NCBI GenBank assembly: GCA_959019775.1 | Contig: CAUEPS010000005.1 | Location: 46,181 to 110,180, forward strand | Source of the DNA: an uncultured Collinsella sp. | Lineage (GTDB): Bacteria > Actinomycetota > Coriobacteriia > Coriobacteriales > Coriobacteriaceae | Length of the DNA: 64,000 nucleotides | Reading direction: 5' to 3' | Shown here: piece by piece, positions 33,692 through 41,751 of the stretch | Layout of the letters: the number at the start of each line of letters is the position of its first letter | How positions within the stretch are numbered: position 1 is the first letter of the stretch | Notes under the pieces: model-generated | What the model saw: the letters and a program-made list of their open reading frames with translations, nothing else | Databases searched by the model: none | What the model was told of the DNA's origin: nothing | Made by a program: the position numbers and the translations under genes

Positions 33692-35026
33692 ATGAGCACA
33701 CAGACCGAGCCCAAGCTCGTCACGCAAATCGACTTCGCCCGTGCCGGGCAGATCACGCCGCAGATGAAGGAAGTCGCCGAGCGCGAGCATCGCGACCCCG
33801 AGTACATCCGCGAGCGCGTGGCCGACGGCCGCATCGCCATTCCCGCCAATAATGTGCACATCAAAAAGGGCATGCGCGCCTTTGGCGTCGGTGAAGGCCT
33901 GTCCACCAAGGTCAACGTGAACTTGGGCATCTCGGGCGACAAGGCCGATGCCGCCGAGGAATGGAAGAAGGTTAAGATCGCCGAGGACTTTGGCGCCGAC
34001 GCCATCATGGACCTCTCCAACTCGGGCAAGACGCGCCAGTTCCGCCAGCAGCTCATCGACGAGACGCCGCTCATGGTAGGCACCGTCCCCATGTACGACG
34101 CCATCGGCTACATGGAAAAGCCGCTGGTCAAGCTTACCAAGGATGACCTGCTCGAGGTCGTGCGCGCGCACGCCGAGGACGGCGTGGACTTTATGACCAT
34201 CCACTGCGGCATCAATAAATCGGTCATCAAAACCTTCAAGGAGACCGGCCGCCTTATGAACATCGTGAGCCGCGGCGGCTCACTGCTGTTTGGCTGGATG
34301 GAGGTCACCGGTAACGAGAACCCGTTCTATGAGTTCTACGACGAGTTGCTCGAGATTTGCCACGAGTACGACGTGACGATTTCGCTCGGCGACTCCTGCC
34401 GCCCGGGCTGCCTCTACGACTCCAACGACGCCACCGAGACCGCTGAGATGATCGAGCTGGGCAAGCTGTGCAAGCGCGCTTGGGCCGCCGGCGTCCAGGT
34501 CATGGTCGAGGGCCCGGGTCACATGGCGCTCGACGAGATCGCCGCCAACATGAAACTGCAGAAGCGCCTGTGCCACAATGCTCCGTTCTATGTGCTCGGG
34601 CCGCTGGTGACCGATATCGGCGTGGGTTACGACCACATCACCGCTGCCATCGGCGGCGCCATCTCCGCCAGCTCCGGTGCCGACTTCCTGTGCTACGTGA
34701 CACCGGCAGAGCACCTATGCCTGCCCAACGCCCAGGATGTGCTCGACGGCCTCATGGCCACCAAGATCGCCGCACACGCCGCCGACATCGCCAAAAAGGT
34801 GCCCCACGCCCGCGACATGGACGACAAGATGGGCCAGGCACGCCGCAAGCTCGACTGGGACGCCATGTGGAAGTGCGCGCTCGACCCGGTTACGGGCAAG
34901 AAGCGCTACGAGGAGTCCCCCGCCGCCACCGAGGGCACTTGCACCATGTGTGGCAAGATGTGCGCCGTCCGCACCGTCAACAAGATCTTCGAGGGCACCA
35001 CGATCGACCTCGGCATGGAGGACTAG
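33692..35026 (+). CDS. thiC: Phosphomethylpyrimidine synthase
   Basis: A 444-aa radical-SAM enzyme making HMP-P, the thiamine pyrimidine, from AIR. Core blocks are AFGVGEGLSTKVNVNLGISGD, DLSNSGKTRQFRQ, HCGINKS and DSCRPGCLYDSNDA. The C-terminal cluster motif CTMCGKMC is CX2CX3C, one residue tighter than the CX2CX4C of E. coli ThiC; the same short form occurs in clostridial-type proteins. The anaerobic paralogue BzaF (5-hydroxybenzimidazole synthesis) is similar, but the TPP riboswitch and downstream thiD favour ThiC. ATG at 33692 follows AGGGAG. Confidence 0.93.
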   Translation: MSTQTEPKLVTQIDFARAGQITPQMKEVAEREHRDPEYIRERVADGRIAIPANNVHIKKGMRAFGVGEGLSTKVNVNLGISGDKADAAEEWKKVKIAEDFGADAIMDLSNSGKTRQFRQQLIDETPLMVGTVPMYDAIGYMEKPLVKLTKDDLLEVVRAHAEDGVDFMTIHCGINKSVIKTFKETGRLMNIVSRGGSLLFGWMEVTGNENPFYEFYDELLEICHEYDVTISLGDSCRPGCLYDSNDATETAEMIELGKLCKRAWAAGVQVMVEGPGHMALDEIAANMKLQKRLCHNAPFYVLGPLVTDIGVGYDHITAAIGGAISASSGADFLCYVTPAEHLCLPNAQDVLDGLMATKIAAHAADIAKKVPHARDMDDKMGQARRKLDWDAMWKCALDPVTGKKRYEESPAATEGTCTMCGKMCAVRTVNKIFEGTTIDLGMED

Positions 35027-35120
35027 CCTGTCGCCGCGGCCGCTTCTGTCGGCGAGCTGGTGCCTGTCAATTGTTGACGTGTGAACATTTGCTTGCATTT
35101 GCGTAAAGATTGCATCGCCC

Positions 35121-35156
35121 GCCCGGGTTCGGAATACAGCCGGCCCGGGCATCTTT
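35121..35156 (+). terminator. Probable thiC terminator
   Basis: GCCCGGG/CCCGGGC stem, then ATCTTT. Weak T-tract; thiD could be reached by read-through. Confidence 0.5.
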
Positions 35157-35207
35157 ATAATGCGGGGTAAAAGACCCATTTGAATCCGACCGGACAAGGG
35201 AGCGAAC

Positions 35208-36038
35208 ATGGATCGTAGCAAGGTACCCGCCGTTCTATCCATCGCAGGATCCGATTCCAGCGGTGGCGCCGGCATTCAGGCCGACATCAAGACCATCACG
35301 GCGCACCGTCTGTATGCCGAGACGGCCATTACAGCCATCACCGCACAGAACACCCTGGGCGTCACCGCCGTGCAGGATATCTCGCCAGATATCGTAGCCG
35401 CGCAAATCGACGCTGTCTTTGACGACATCCGCCCGAGCGCCGTCAAGATCGGCATGGTTTCTTCTGTCGAGATTATCGAAGTCATCGCCGACCGCTTGAG
35501 CGCCTGGAACGCAACGAACGTGGTCGTCGACCCCGTCATGGTCGCCACCTCGGGCGCTCGCCTCATTGCCGAGGATGCCGCCGAGGCGCTCACGCGTCGC
35601 CTGTTCCCGCTGGCGACCGTCATCACGCCCAACATTCCCGAGGCCATGGCGCTGCTCGACTACGAGGTCGATTCCGAGCGCACGCAACAAAACGCCGCCA
35701 TGCTCCTCACCCGCCGCTTTGGCTGCGCGTCCCTCGTTAAGGGCGGGCATTTTGTCAACGAGGCAAACGATGTGCTAGCAGAGCCCGCGCCGCTCGATGA
35801 CGAGGGCAACCACCTGGGCGATCCACTCACCACGTGGTTCCGCCACAAGCGCATCGAGACCGGCAACACGCATGGCACTGGCTGCACGCTTTCGTCCGCC
35901 ATCGCCTGCGCGCTGGCCCAGGGCATGGAACTTGCCGACGCCATCAACGCCGGCAAGGCCTACCTAACCGGCGCTCTCGCCGCCGGCTTTGACATGGGCA
36001 AAGGCTCCGGCCCCGTCAACCACATGTGGCAATATTAA
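35208..36038 (+). CDS. thiD: Hydroxymethylpyrimidine/phosphomethylpyrimidine kinase
   Basis: A 276-aa ribokinase-fold enzyme. It has AGSDSSGGAGIQADIKTITAH, VVDPVMVATSGARL and the anion-hole motif NTHGTGCTLSSAIA. It phosphorylates HMP-P to HMP-PP. Slightly longer than usual, with an insertion PAPLDDEGNHLGDPLTTWF before the GTGC motif. AAGGGAGCGAAC precedes ATG at 35208. Follows thiC; no thiE/thiM here. Confidence 0.93.
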   Translation: MDRSKVPAVLSIAGSDSSGGAGIQADIKTITAHRLYAETAITAITAQNTLGVTAVQDISPDIVAAQIDAVFDDIRPSAVKIGMVSSVEIIEVIADRLSAWNATNVVVDPVMVATSGARLIAEDAAEALTRRLFPLATVITPNIPEAMALLDYEVDSERTQQNAAMLLTRRFGCASLVKGGHFVNEANDVLAEPAPLDDEGNHLGDPLTTWFRHKRIETGNTHGTGCTLSSAIACALAQGMELADAINAGKAYLTGALAAGFDMGKGSGPVNHMWQY

Positions 36039-36055
36039 GATTCGCAGCCCAAAAC

Positions 36056-36361
36056 CACCACAAAGGGGACAGGCACCTTTGCGGTGGCTACCACAAACGT
36101 CTCGATCTGTAACAGTTAGAGCCCATTTTTCGGCCCACCTGTCACAGATCGAGACATTCAAATTTAGCTGAGAAGATAATCTCGATCTGTAACAGTAACT
36201 CGGCAAAATCGACCCTAGATGTTACAGATCGAGACAAACGACCGATATCGACCTAAATAATCTCAATCTGTAACATCTAGCCCGTTTTCGACCTTAAAAC
36301 TGTTACAGATCGAGACAAACAGACGAATCAAGCCACCGCAAAGGTACCTTTGTGGTGGCTT
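36056..36361. repeat. Array of five hairpins built on TCTCGATCTGTAACA and ACCACCACAAAGG repeats
   Basis: Three tandem hairpins have arms at 36101-36116/36140-36155, 36181-36195/36221-36235 and 36262-36276/36302-36316. Each arm is a near-identical copy of TCTCGATCTGTAACA(G), so there are six half-copies, three in each orientation. They are bracketed by two other hairpins, 36056-36091 (ACCACC...GGTGGC with CAAAGG/CCTTTG) and 36332-36361 (AGCCACCGCAAAGGTACCTT and its complement). The loops between arms differ. The array fills the gap between converging thiD and the SGNH gene. Confidence 0.9.
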
Positions 36362-36370
36362 GGGGTCGCG

Positions 36371-37030
36371 CTACTCACCGAGCATCTCTTTGAGCTTGGC
36401 TGCCACGGCATGTCCCAAGCTCTCATGGCTTTCGGGCATCATATGCAGATAGTCGATATCGCCCGGCTCGGCAAACTCGGCGGCATTCAAAAAGTCGCAG
36501 CCAAACTGCTCGGCCACGTGCGCATAGTACTCGCCAAAATGCTCAGATGCCTCAACGGAATGCTCGTCAAAGTCGGTCATATACACATCGGCGATCTGCG
36601 GCTTGATCTTGATAGGAGCCATCAGCAGAATGCGCGGACAAGGCGCAGCGTCGGTCCACGGAAACGCGCGGACGGCGCGAATCAGTGCCATGGCGCCACG
36701 GGCGATATCGGAAGCTGTCACGTTAAAGACCGTCTTACAGTCGTTGGTGCCCAGCATGATCACAATGGCGTCCAGCGGCTTATGGGCCTCGAGCAGCATC
36801 GGAAGCGCGCGAATGCCGTTGAGGTTAGTGTCCAGATGGCACATATCGTCGCGCACCGTCGTGCGGCCGTTAAGCCCCTCCTCAATCACATGCCAGCCCT
36901 CGCCCAGGTCACGCTGCGCCACGCCGCACCAGCGCACATCCTGCGCATAGCGCACCGCGGTGCCGTCGCGCATACCAGCCGGATCATAGCCATAGGTATT
37001 GCTGTCACCAAAGCACAGAACGTTTTTCAT
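36371..37030 (-). CDS. SGNH/GDSL-family hydrolase
   Basis: A 219-aa esterase-like protein. Block I CFGDSNTYGYDP carries the serine, block III VIMLGTNDCK the asparagine, and the C-terminal DIDYLHMMPESHESLGHAVA the histidine region. No signal peptide, so cytoplasmic. Substrate unknown; similar proteins deacetylate sugars or cleave lipid esters. ATG at 37030 has AGGAAGGG. It follows the PARG-like gene on the same strand, after a terminator. Confidence 0.85.
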   Translation of the reverse strand: MKNVLCFGDSNTYGYDPAGMRDGTAVRYAQDVRWCGVAQRDLGEGWHVIEEGLNGRTTVRDDMCHLDTNLNGIRALPMLLEAHKPLDAIVIMLGTNDCKTVFNVTASDIARGAMALIRAVRAFPWTDAAPCPRILLMAPIKIKPQIADVYMTDFDEHSVEASEHFGEYYAHVAEQFGCDFLNAAEFAEPGDIDYLHMMPESHESLGHAVAAKLKEMLGE

Positions 37031-37049
37031 CGTAAGCCCTTCCTTTAGT

Positions 37050-37082
37050 AAAAAGCCGACGGGAGCAGCCCTCCCGCCGGCT
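37050..37082 (-). terminator. Terminator after the PARG-like gene
   Basis: GAGCCGGCGGGAG-type stem (37071-37082 with 37054-37065) followed by TTTTTAC on the minus strand. Confidence 0.75.
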
Positions 37083-37107
37083 CGACCTATCTGTCGGCAC
37101 GTACCGA

Positions 37108-38226
37108 TTACAGGTACTTGCGCCAATCGTCATCGTCCTCATCGTCCTCGGCGGCAGCCTGGGCCTGCTCGGCGGCGCGAGCAGCCGCAGCGCGGGCGGC
37201 AACCTGAGCATAGGACTCCTCGTTACGCTCGGGGAAGTTTGCCAGCACGTGCTCGAACTTGGCAAAATCCTCATCCCAGCGCGTAGAAGGCACGGCAAAG
37301 AACACCTGCTTGACCTTAAAGTCGCCCGACGCGAGCTCCTTACGGAAGAGCTCGGCCACGGCCTCGGCATCAAAGCCGTTATTGTCGCAGCCCCAAGCAC
37401 CCAGCACGAGCTTCTCGCGACCCAGCTCATCGCAGATGGCAAGGACAAAGCGGATACGGTCGCGCAGGGCATCCAACAGGGCGTCGTCGCTCACACGGTA
37501 CTCCTGGCGGGCACGCTTGGCGTTGGGTGCGGCGGCAACGATCACATCGGCGTATGCGTGCACGCGGTTGCGGTCGAAGCGCACGGCGGGCACCACTAGT
37601 GCACGATTGCGGTACAGCTCGCAGTTGATGTTGCGGCGACGGTTCTCGCCGTACCACTTGCGCTGTTTGTCGAGCACATTGTACAGGTACGAATCGGCGC
37701 AGAGCGTCGCCTCCTGGCCCAGGTAGCCCTGGATATAGCCGCCACCCGGATTGGTGAACGAGGCAAAGGCAAGCACGGCCATATCGCAGAACTGCGCATA
37801 GCCGCGGCCATTATCGAGGATTGCCTGCGTGGCGGAGGCATCAAGCACAGTGACCTCAGGCAGGACCGGAGCAGCCTCCTCCGCGGGCGCGGACTCAGCC
37901 TCGTCGGCCAACTCGGTGGACTCGGGTGCCACCTCGGGCTCGACCGCGGTCTCCACCTCGGCAGCGTCAGCCTCCACAGCCTCGGCGGCCTGCTCCTCAG
38001 CAGCCGCCGCCTTCTGGGCCTTGGCCTTCATCGCCGCGACAAAGCCGGCAGGCATACCGTCGAATTCGCGCACGCCGGCAAGCGAACGCTCGATGTCCTT
38101 GGCGCAGGCCTCGGACACAGCCGCCACATGGCGCTCGGCGGCCTTGGCACGCGCCTCGCGCTTGGGATTGGGCTGACCCGCTCGGTTAGACCTGCGGTTA
38201 CGGTTCCTGTTGTCGACATCTGCCAT
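37108..38226 (-). CDS. TIGR02452/bacterial PARG-like macrodomain protein with disordered N-terminal linker
   Basis: A 372-aa protein. Residues ~130-320 form a PARG-type macrodomain: VLAFASFTNPGGGYIQGYLGQEATLC has the GGG-X7-QE ribose-binding signature, although the canonical QEE reads QEA. Then AYADVIVAAAPNAKRARQEY and LVLGAWGCDNNGFDAEAVAELF. Residues ~1-30 are basic (RNRNRRSNRAGQPNPKR) and ~70-120 are an Ala/Glu/Pro-rich linker; the tail is acidic (EDDEDDDDWRKYL). Likely removes or binds ADP-ribose. The E-to-A change affects the catalytic glutamate pair, so activity is uncertain. ATG at 38226 follows AGGAAAGGTGG. Confidence 0.82.
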   Translation of the reverse strand: MADVDNRNRNRRSNRAGQPNPKREARAKAAERHVAAVSEACAKDIERSLAGVREFDGMPAGFVAAMKAKAQKAAAAEEQAAEAVEADAAEVETAVEPEVAPESTELADEAESAPAEEAAPVLPEVTVLDASATQAILDNGRGYAQFCDMAVLAFASFTNPGGGYIQGYLGQEATLCADSYLYNVLDKQRKWYGENRRRNINCELYRNRALVVPAVRFDRNRVHAYADVIVAAAPNAKRARQEYRVSDDALLDALRDRIRFVLAICDELGREKLVLGAWGCDNNGFDAEAVAELFRKELASGDFKVKQVFFAVPSTRWDEDFAKFEHVLANFPERNEESYAQVAARAAAARAAEQAQAAAEDDEDDDDWRKYL

Positions 38227-38291
38227 ACGTGGCCACCTTTCCTGTCGCTGCCGCTATCGGCTTTTCCCATCCATGATACCCCGCCGCGTAC

Positions 38292-38317
38292 AAAAAAGAC
38301 GGCCCCGAAGGACCGCC
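38292..38317 (-). terminator. Terminator after the Bax-inhibitor-like gene
   Basis: GGCGGTCC-TTCG-GGGCCGTC stem with a UUCG-type loop, followed by TTTTTTG on the minus strand. Confidence 0.75.
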
Positions 38318-38363
38318 TTTCGCATCGATTTGCACGCACGGCAAGCACCGCCGCAATTCGCCA

Positions 38364-39059
38364 CTAGTCGCGACGACCGAGAATGTTCAGGATGCGCAGG
38401 AACACGTTGATGATGTCCACGAACAGATTGGACGCCATGAGCACGGCGTTGGGCAGCGTGGGCGGCACCGTCGTGGCAACATAGGTGTCGTAGCCAATAA
38501 AGCCGGCGAACACCACGATCACGATTAGGTCGGTGATGGTCTGCGAGACGCCCATGAACATCAGCACGATCTCAACCAGAATCGTGGCGAGCAGAATGCC
38601 AAAACCGATGCCATATATGCGCTGGAAAAACTTGGGGAACGTCACGCCCAAGGCGCCAAAGACAAAGGTGATGGCGGCCGTGGCAATAAAGGCAGTGTTG
38701 ATGGTGGGCAGGTCGTAGTTGGCAAGGCCAAACGACGCGGTCAGGCCAAAGGTACTCGCAAAGATCACGTAGCCCACAAGGGACAGGCCCACGGACTGCT
38801 TGCTGGCGGCGGCCGACATCATGACCATGCCAACGATGGTCAAAATAAACGAGCCAAAGACCAGCGACAAGGCGGCACCGCTCATCATCATGCGCGCAAA
38901 CGACATGGTGCTCGTAAAGTAGGCGCCGGCGCCCATGGCGCAAAAGCCCAAGAAGATCAGGGCAGACATAGCGAGATTGTACGCGCGCGGCGACATCTCC
39001 TTGGCGCGACTTGCGCCGGTCTCGATGGGGCCGTTCTGATAGCCCTGGATATCGTTCAT
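38364..39059 (-). CDS. Bax inhibitor-1/YccA family membrane protein
   Basis: A 231-aa protein with about seven membrane helices (LAMSALIFLGFCAMGAGAYF, ALSLVFGSFILTIVGMVMM, GLSLVGYVIFASTFGLTASF...). Family features are FVFGALGVTFPKFFQRIYGIGFG and the C-terminal GFIGYDTYVATTVPPTLPNAVLMASNLFVDIINVFLRIL. Inner-membrane protein, possibly a pH-gated ion leak. GAAAGGACGAAGT precedes ATG at 39059. Confidence 0.88.
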   Translation of the reverse strand: MNDIQGYQNGPIETGASRAKEMSPRAYNLAMSALIFLGFCAMGAGAYFTSTMSFARMMMSGAALSLVFGSFILTIVGMVMMSAAASKQSVGLSLVGYVIFASTFGLTASFGLANYDLPTINTAFIATAAITFVFGALGVTFPKFFQRIYGIGFGILLATILVEIVLMFMGVSQTITDLIVIVVFAGFIGYDTYVATTVPPTLPNAVLMASNLFVDIINVFLRILNILGRRD

Positions 39060-39137
39060 ACTTCGTCCTTTCAAAAAGCGCACGACAGCGCCGTAAGTGA
39101 CAAGATTCCTGTTATTGTACCCGAATGCTGTACGTCC

Positions 39138-39476
39138 TTACCTACGGCGCTCGCCCTCAAGCGTGCGATCAAAGGCCCAGACCCACCAACGCATCACGTG
39201 CGCCTGCGAGCCGTCCGCCCGCTCGCGCGTCTGGTCCTCCAGATACAACTCGGTCGCGTGCCCGCCAAAACGCACCTTATATGTTGCCGTACGGATGCCG
39301 TGGACCATCAGGCCAAACCCAATGGTCGAGATAATTTCGTCGATCGTAAAACAACGGCCGTCGACCCAGCAGACGGTGACCGGCACGACCTGTCCGCCCG
39401 CGAGGATGCGAGCCACGACGTCCACATACTGCTTGTGCACGCGCCGAGTTTTGCCGTCTGTCTGTCGATATTCCAT
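39138..39476 (-). CDS. Unknown protein of 112 aa, probably from a leaderless transcript
   Basis: A soluble protein starting MEYRQTDGKTRRVHKQY. Its core VPVTVCWVDGRCFTIDEIIS...YKVRFGGHATELYLEDQT alternates like a small beta barrel and ends VMRWWVWAFDRTLEGERRR. No family recognised. The choice of ATG at 39476 rests on the promoter: TTTACA (39508-39513), 18 bases, GATAAT (39484-39489), then seven bases to the A of this ATG, so transcription should begin at the start codon. An ATG at 39497 would lie upstream of the -10. Confidence 0.7.
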   Translation of the reverse strand: MEYRQTDGKTRRVHKQYVDVVARILAGGQVVPVTVCWVDGRCFTIDEIISTIGFGLMVHGIRTATYKVRFGGHATELYLEDQTRERADGSQAHVMRWWVWAFDRTLEGERRR

Positions 39477-39483
39477 GCCCTCT

Positions 39484-39513
39484 ATTATCGAACGCATGTT
39501 TGTATGTTGTAAA
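39484..39513 (-). promoter_or_regulatory. Promoter for the leaderless 112-aa gene
   Basis: TTTACA, 18-base spacer, GATAAT on the minus strand, with the predicted +1 falling on the ATG at 39476. Confidence 0.55.
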
Positions 39514-39664
39514 GCGAACAGACTGTGGTTTTGGGGTGTTGGGGCGCGCACGCGTGTCCTCATGGCGTGTTAGCAAAAAGAATACCCGCGGTCAACAGGG
39601 CTAATATTCAATTTTAGTGCCAAAAAATTCACTTCTCCCATCAGAACTCGGTAAAGAAACCCAC

Positions 39665-39696
39665 AGGAGGTGATACGATTTATCATGTTTTTGTAA
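39665..39696 (+). promoter_or_regulatory. Perfect Shine-Dalgarno followed by a three-codon frame in the pit leader
   Basis: AGGAGGTGAT (39665-39674) is fully complementary to the 16S tail. Ten bases later comes ATG TTT TTG TAA (39685-39696), and pit starts 30 bases after that. The pit start itself has only a weak site (CGAGAAAG). This may be a minimal upstream frame that controls pit translation, or a standby ribosome site. Confidence 0.45.
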
Positions 39697-39726
39697 CGTG
39701 TCTGCAAACTTCGAGAAAGCCCATAT

Positions 39727-40776
39727 ATGGACGTAACGTTCTCAACCTTCCTCGGCCAAATTGTGTCGAACCCAGTCCTTGCCGTCACCGTGATTCTCGC
39801 GCTCGGCGCCATCTTCGTCAACGGATGGACCGACGCGCCCAACGCCATCGCGACCTGCGTCACCACGCGCTGCATGCCCGCCCGCGCCGCCATTCTCATG
39901 AGCGCCGCATTCAACTTCTTGGGCGTGCTCATCATGACGCACTTTAACGCGAGCGTCGCCAACACCATCTCACATATCGTCGACTTTGGCGGAAACAGCA
40001 CCATGGCGCTCGCCTGCCTATGCGCGGCACTGTTCTCCATCGTCGTCTACGGCGCCACGGCGTCGCGTTTTGGCATCCCCACCTCGCAAAGCCACAGTCT
40101 TATCGCCGGCCTGACCGGTGCCGCTATCGCCCTCGGCGGCGCGAACAGCGTCAACGTCCACGAGTGGATGAAGGTCATCTACGGCCTGGCGCTCTCCATC
40201 GGTCTGGGCTTTGTCATGGGCTGGATCCTGTGCAAACTCGTCTCGATTCTGTTTGCCGCCGCCAATAGGCGACGTGCCAATGTCTTCTTTAAATACGCTC
40301 AGATCGCGAGCGCTGCGGCCATGAGCTTTATGCACGGCGCGCAGGATGGACAGAAGTTCATCGGCGTGCTCTTTTTAGGCGTGGCCTTCGCCAACGGCCA
40401 GACGAGCGTCGGCGATGCCGGCATCCCCATCTGGATCATGCTGCTGTGCTCGGCCACCATGGGCATCGGCACCAGCGTGGGCGGCGAGCGCATCATCAAG
40501 TCCGTCGGCCAGAGCATGGTCAAGCTCGAGAAGTATCAGGGCTTCTCTGCCGACCTCGCAGGCGCCGCGAATCTGCTGCTTGCCACCCTTACCGGTATCC
40601 CTGTGTCCTCCACCCACATCAAGACCTGCGCCATCATGGGCGTCGGCGCCGTCAAGCGCCTTTCGGCCATCAACTTTGGCGTGGTCAAGGACATGATGTT
40701 CACCTGGTTCTTCACCTTCCCTGCCTGCGGACTCATCAGCTTTGTCATGGCCAAGCTGTTCATGATGTTCATCTAG
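39727..40776 (+). CDS. pit: Low-affinity inorganic phosphate transporter (PiT family)
   Basis: A 349-aa membrane protein with two PiT signatures: FVNGWTDAPNAIATCVTTR near the N-terminus and SFMHGAQDGQKFIGVL in the second half, plus ATASRFGIPTSQSHSLIAGLTG and GIPVSSTHIKTCAIMGVGAVKRL. About ten helices. It imports metal-phosphate driven by protons. The classic GANDxxN is here GWTDAPNA. Followed 67 bases later by a DUF47 protein that usually regulates or assists PiT. Confidence 0.92.
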   Translation: MDVTFSTFLGQIVSNPVLAVTVILALGAIFVNGWTDAPNAIATCVTTRCMPARAAILMSAAFNFLGVLIMTHFNASVANTISHIVDFGGNSTMALACLCAALFSIVVYGATASRFGIPTSQSHSLIAGLTGAAIALGGANSVNVHEWMKVIYGLALSIGLGFVMGWILCKLVSILFAAANRRRANVFFKYAQIASAAAMSFMHGAQDGQKFIGVLFLGVAFANGQTSVGDAGIPIWIMLLCSATMGIGTSVGGERIIKSVGQSMVKLEKYQGFSADLAGAANLLLATLTGIPVSSTHIKTCAIMGVGAVKRLSAINFGVVKDMMFTWFFTFPACGLISFVMAKLFMMFI

Positions 40777-40843
40777 TCAAACCGAGCGTCCATCCGGACC
40801 GTAATACTTCGCCCACCCGTCTTCGCCTCGAAAGGACCCACTC

Positions 40844-41467
40844 ATGGCAAAGAAACCCGATTCGTTCTACTTTGACAACTACGTCGCCTGCGCCGACCTT
40901 GCCGTCCAGGCTGCCGAGCTGCTCACCCAGATTTTCGAGAACTTCGATCCCGCAAAGATTCACGATATGCTCGACAAGATGCACGCAATCGAGCATGCGG
41001 CCGACAAGAAGCACCATGAGCTCGAGGACGCCCTGCTCACGGCCTTTATCACCCCGCTTGAGCGTGAGGACCTGGACCTGATGAGTTGCTCGCTCGACAC
41101 TGTGCTTGACCGTATCGAAGGCGTCGTGCAGCGCGTCTACTTCACCAACATCCAGAGCATCCATCCCGATGCCATCGTGATCGCCCACAAGGTGACCGAC
41201 GCCTGCCGTGCCATGAAGGACCTGATGGTCGAGCTACCCAACTACCGCAAGTCCAAGACCCTGCGCGAACTCGTCATCCAGATCAACACGATCGAGTCCG
41301 AGGCCGACGAGCTCTACATCAACGCCATGCGCAACCTGCATGTCAACGGCAAGGATCCGCTCGAGGTCATCGCCTGGCGTGACGTCTACGCCTTCCTGGA
41401 GTACTGCGCTGACTGCTGTGAGAATGTGGCTGATGTTGTGGATTCGATTGTCATGAAGAACAGTTAA
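40844..41467 (+). CDS. DUF47/PhoU-like Pit-accessory protein
   Basis: A 207-aa all-helical protein of the TIGR00153/DUF47 family: DSFYFDNYVACADLAVQAAELL, IEHAADKKHHELEDALLTAFITPLEREDLDLMSCSLDTVLDRIEGVVQRV and EVIAWRDVYAFLEYCADCCENVADVVDSI, the last carrying the ExxxD metal-site pattern typical of PhoU-like bundles. Probably controls PiT activity. GAAAGGACCCACTC precedes ATG. Confidence 0.9.
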   Translation: MAKKPDSFYFDNYVACADLAVQAAELLTQIFENFDPAKIHDMLDKMHAIEHAADKKHHELEDALLTAFITPLEREDLDLMSCSLDTVLDRIEGVVQRVYFTNIQSIHPDAIVIAHKVTDACRAMKDLMVELPNYRKSKTLRELVIQINTIESEADELYINAMRNLHVNGKDPLEVIAWRDVYAFLEYCADCCENVADVVDSIVMKNS

Positions 41468-41491
41468 TTGGGGGTACGTGTCCCACCGGTC

Positions 41492-41570
41492 GCGGGCCCG
41501 ACCACTAATAACCTTTTTCACTCCGGCTGCAAGCAGAGTCGTTCAAAAGGTTATTAGTGGTCGGGCCCGC
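41492..41570. repeat. Perfect 26-bp inverted repeat with 27-base loop
   Basis: The arms 41492-41517 and 41545-41570 (starting GCGGGCCCGACCACTAATAA) are exact complements. A further GGTACGT/ACGTACC pair (about 41473-41479 with 41576-41582) encloses them. It lies between DUF47 and the nitroreductase, both on the plus strand. The arm has internal TTTT but none follows it, so it is not a normal terminator. Confidence 0.9.
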
Positions 41571-41751
41571 TCCCTTACGTACCGCCATTGGGAACTTTGG
41601 CTGAGGGGTTGGTCGTGGTGGGGCCTTTGCTGCGATGGCCCTTGATTGCCCAGGGTATTACTTTGGTATTCGATGGGCGATTGGCTGGATGGGGCTTTGG
41701 GTACCCTTTGTTTTGCTTTGGGTTGATTCGTTGAATTTGGAGGGCTTGGTT

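Noticed and set aside
36101..36316. Short CRISPR array
   Set aside because: The repeated units alternate orientation to form hairpins and are 15-16 bases with uneven spacing. No cas genes are near.
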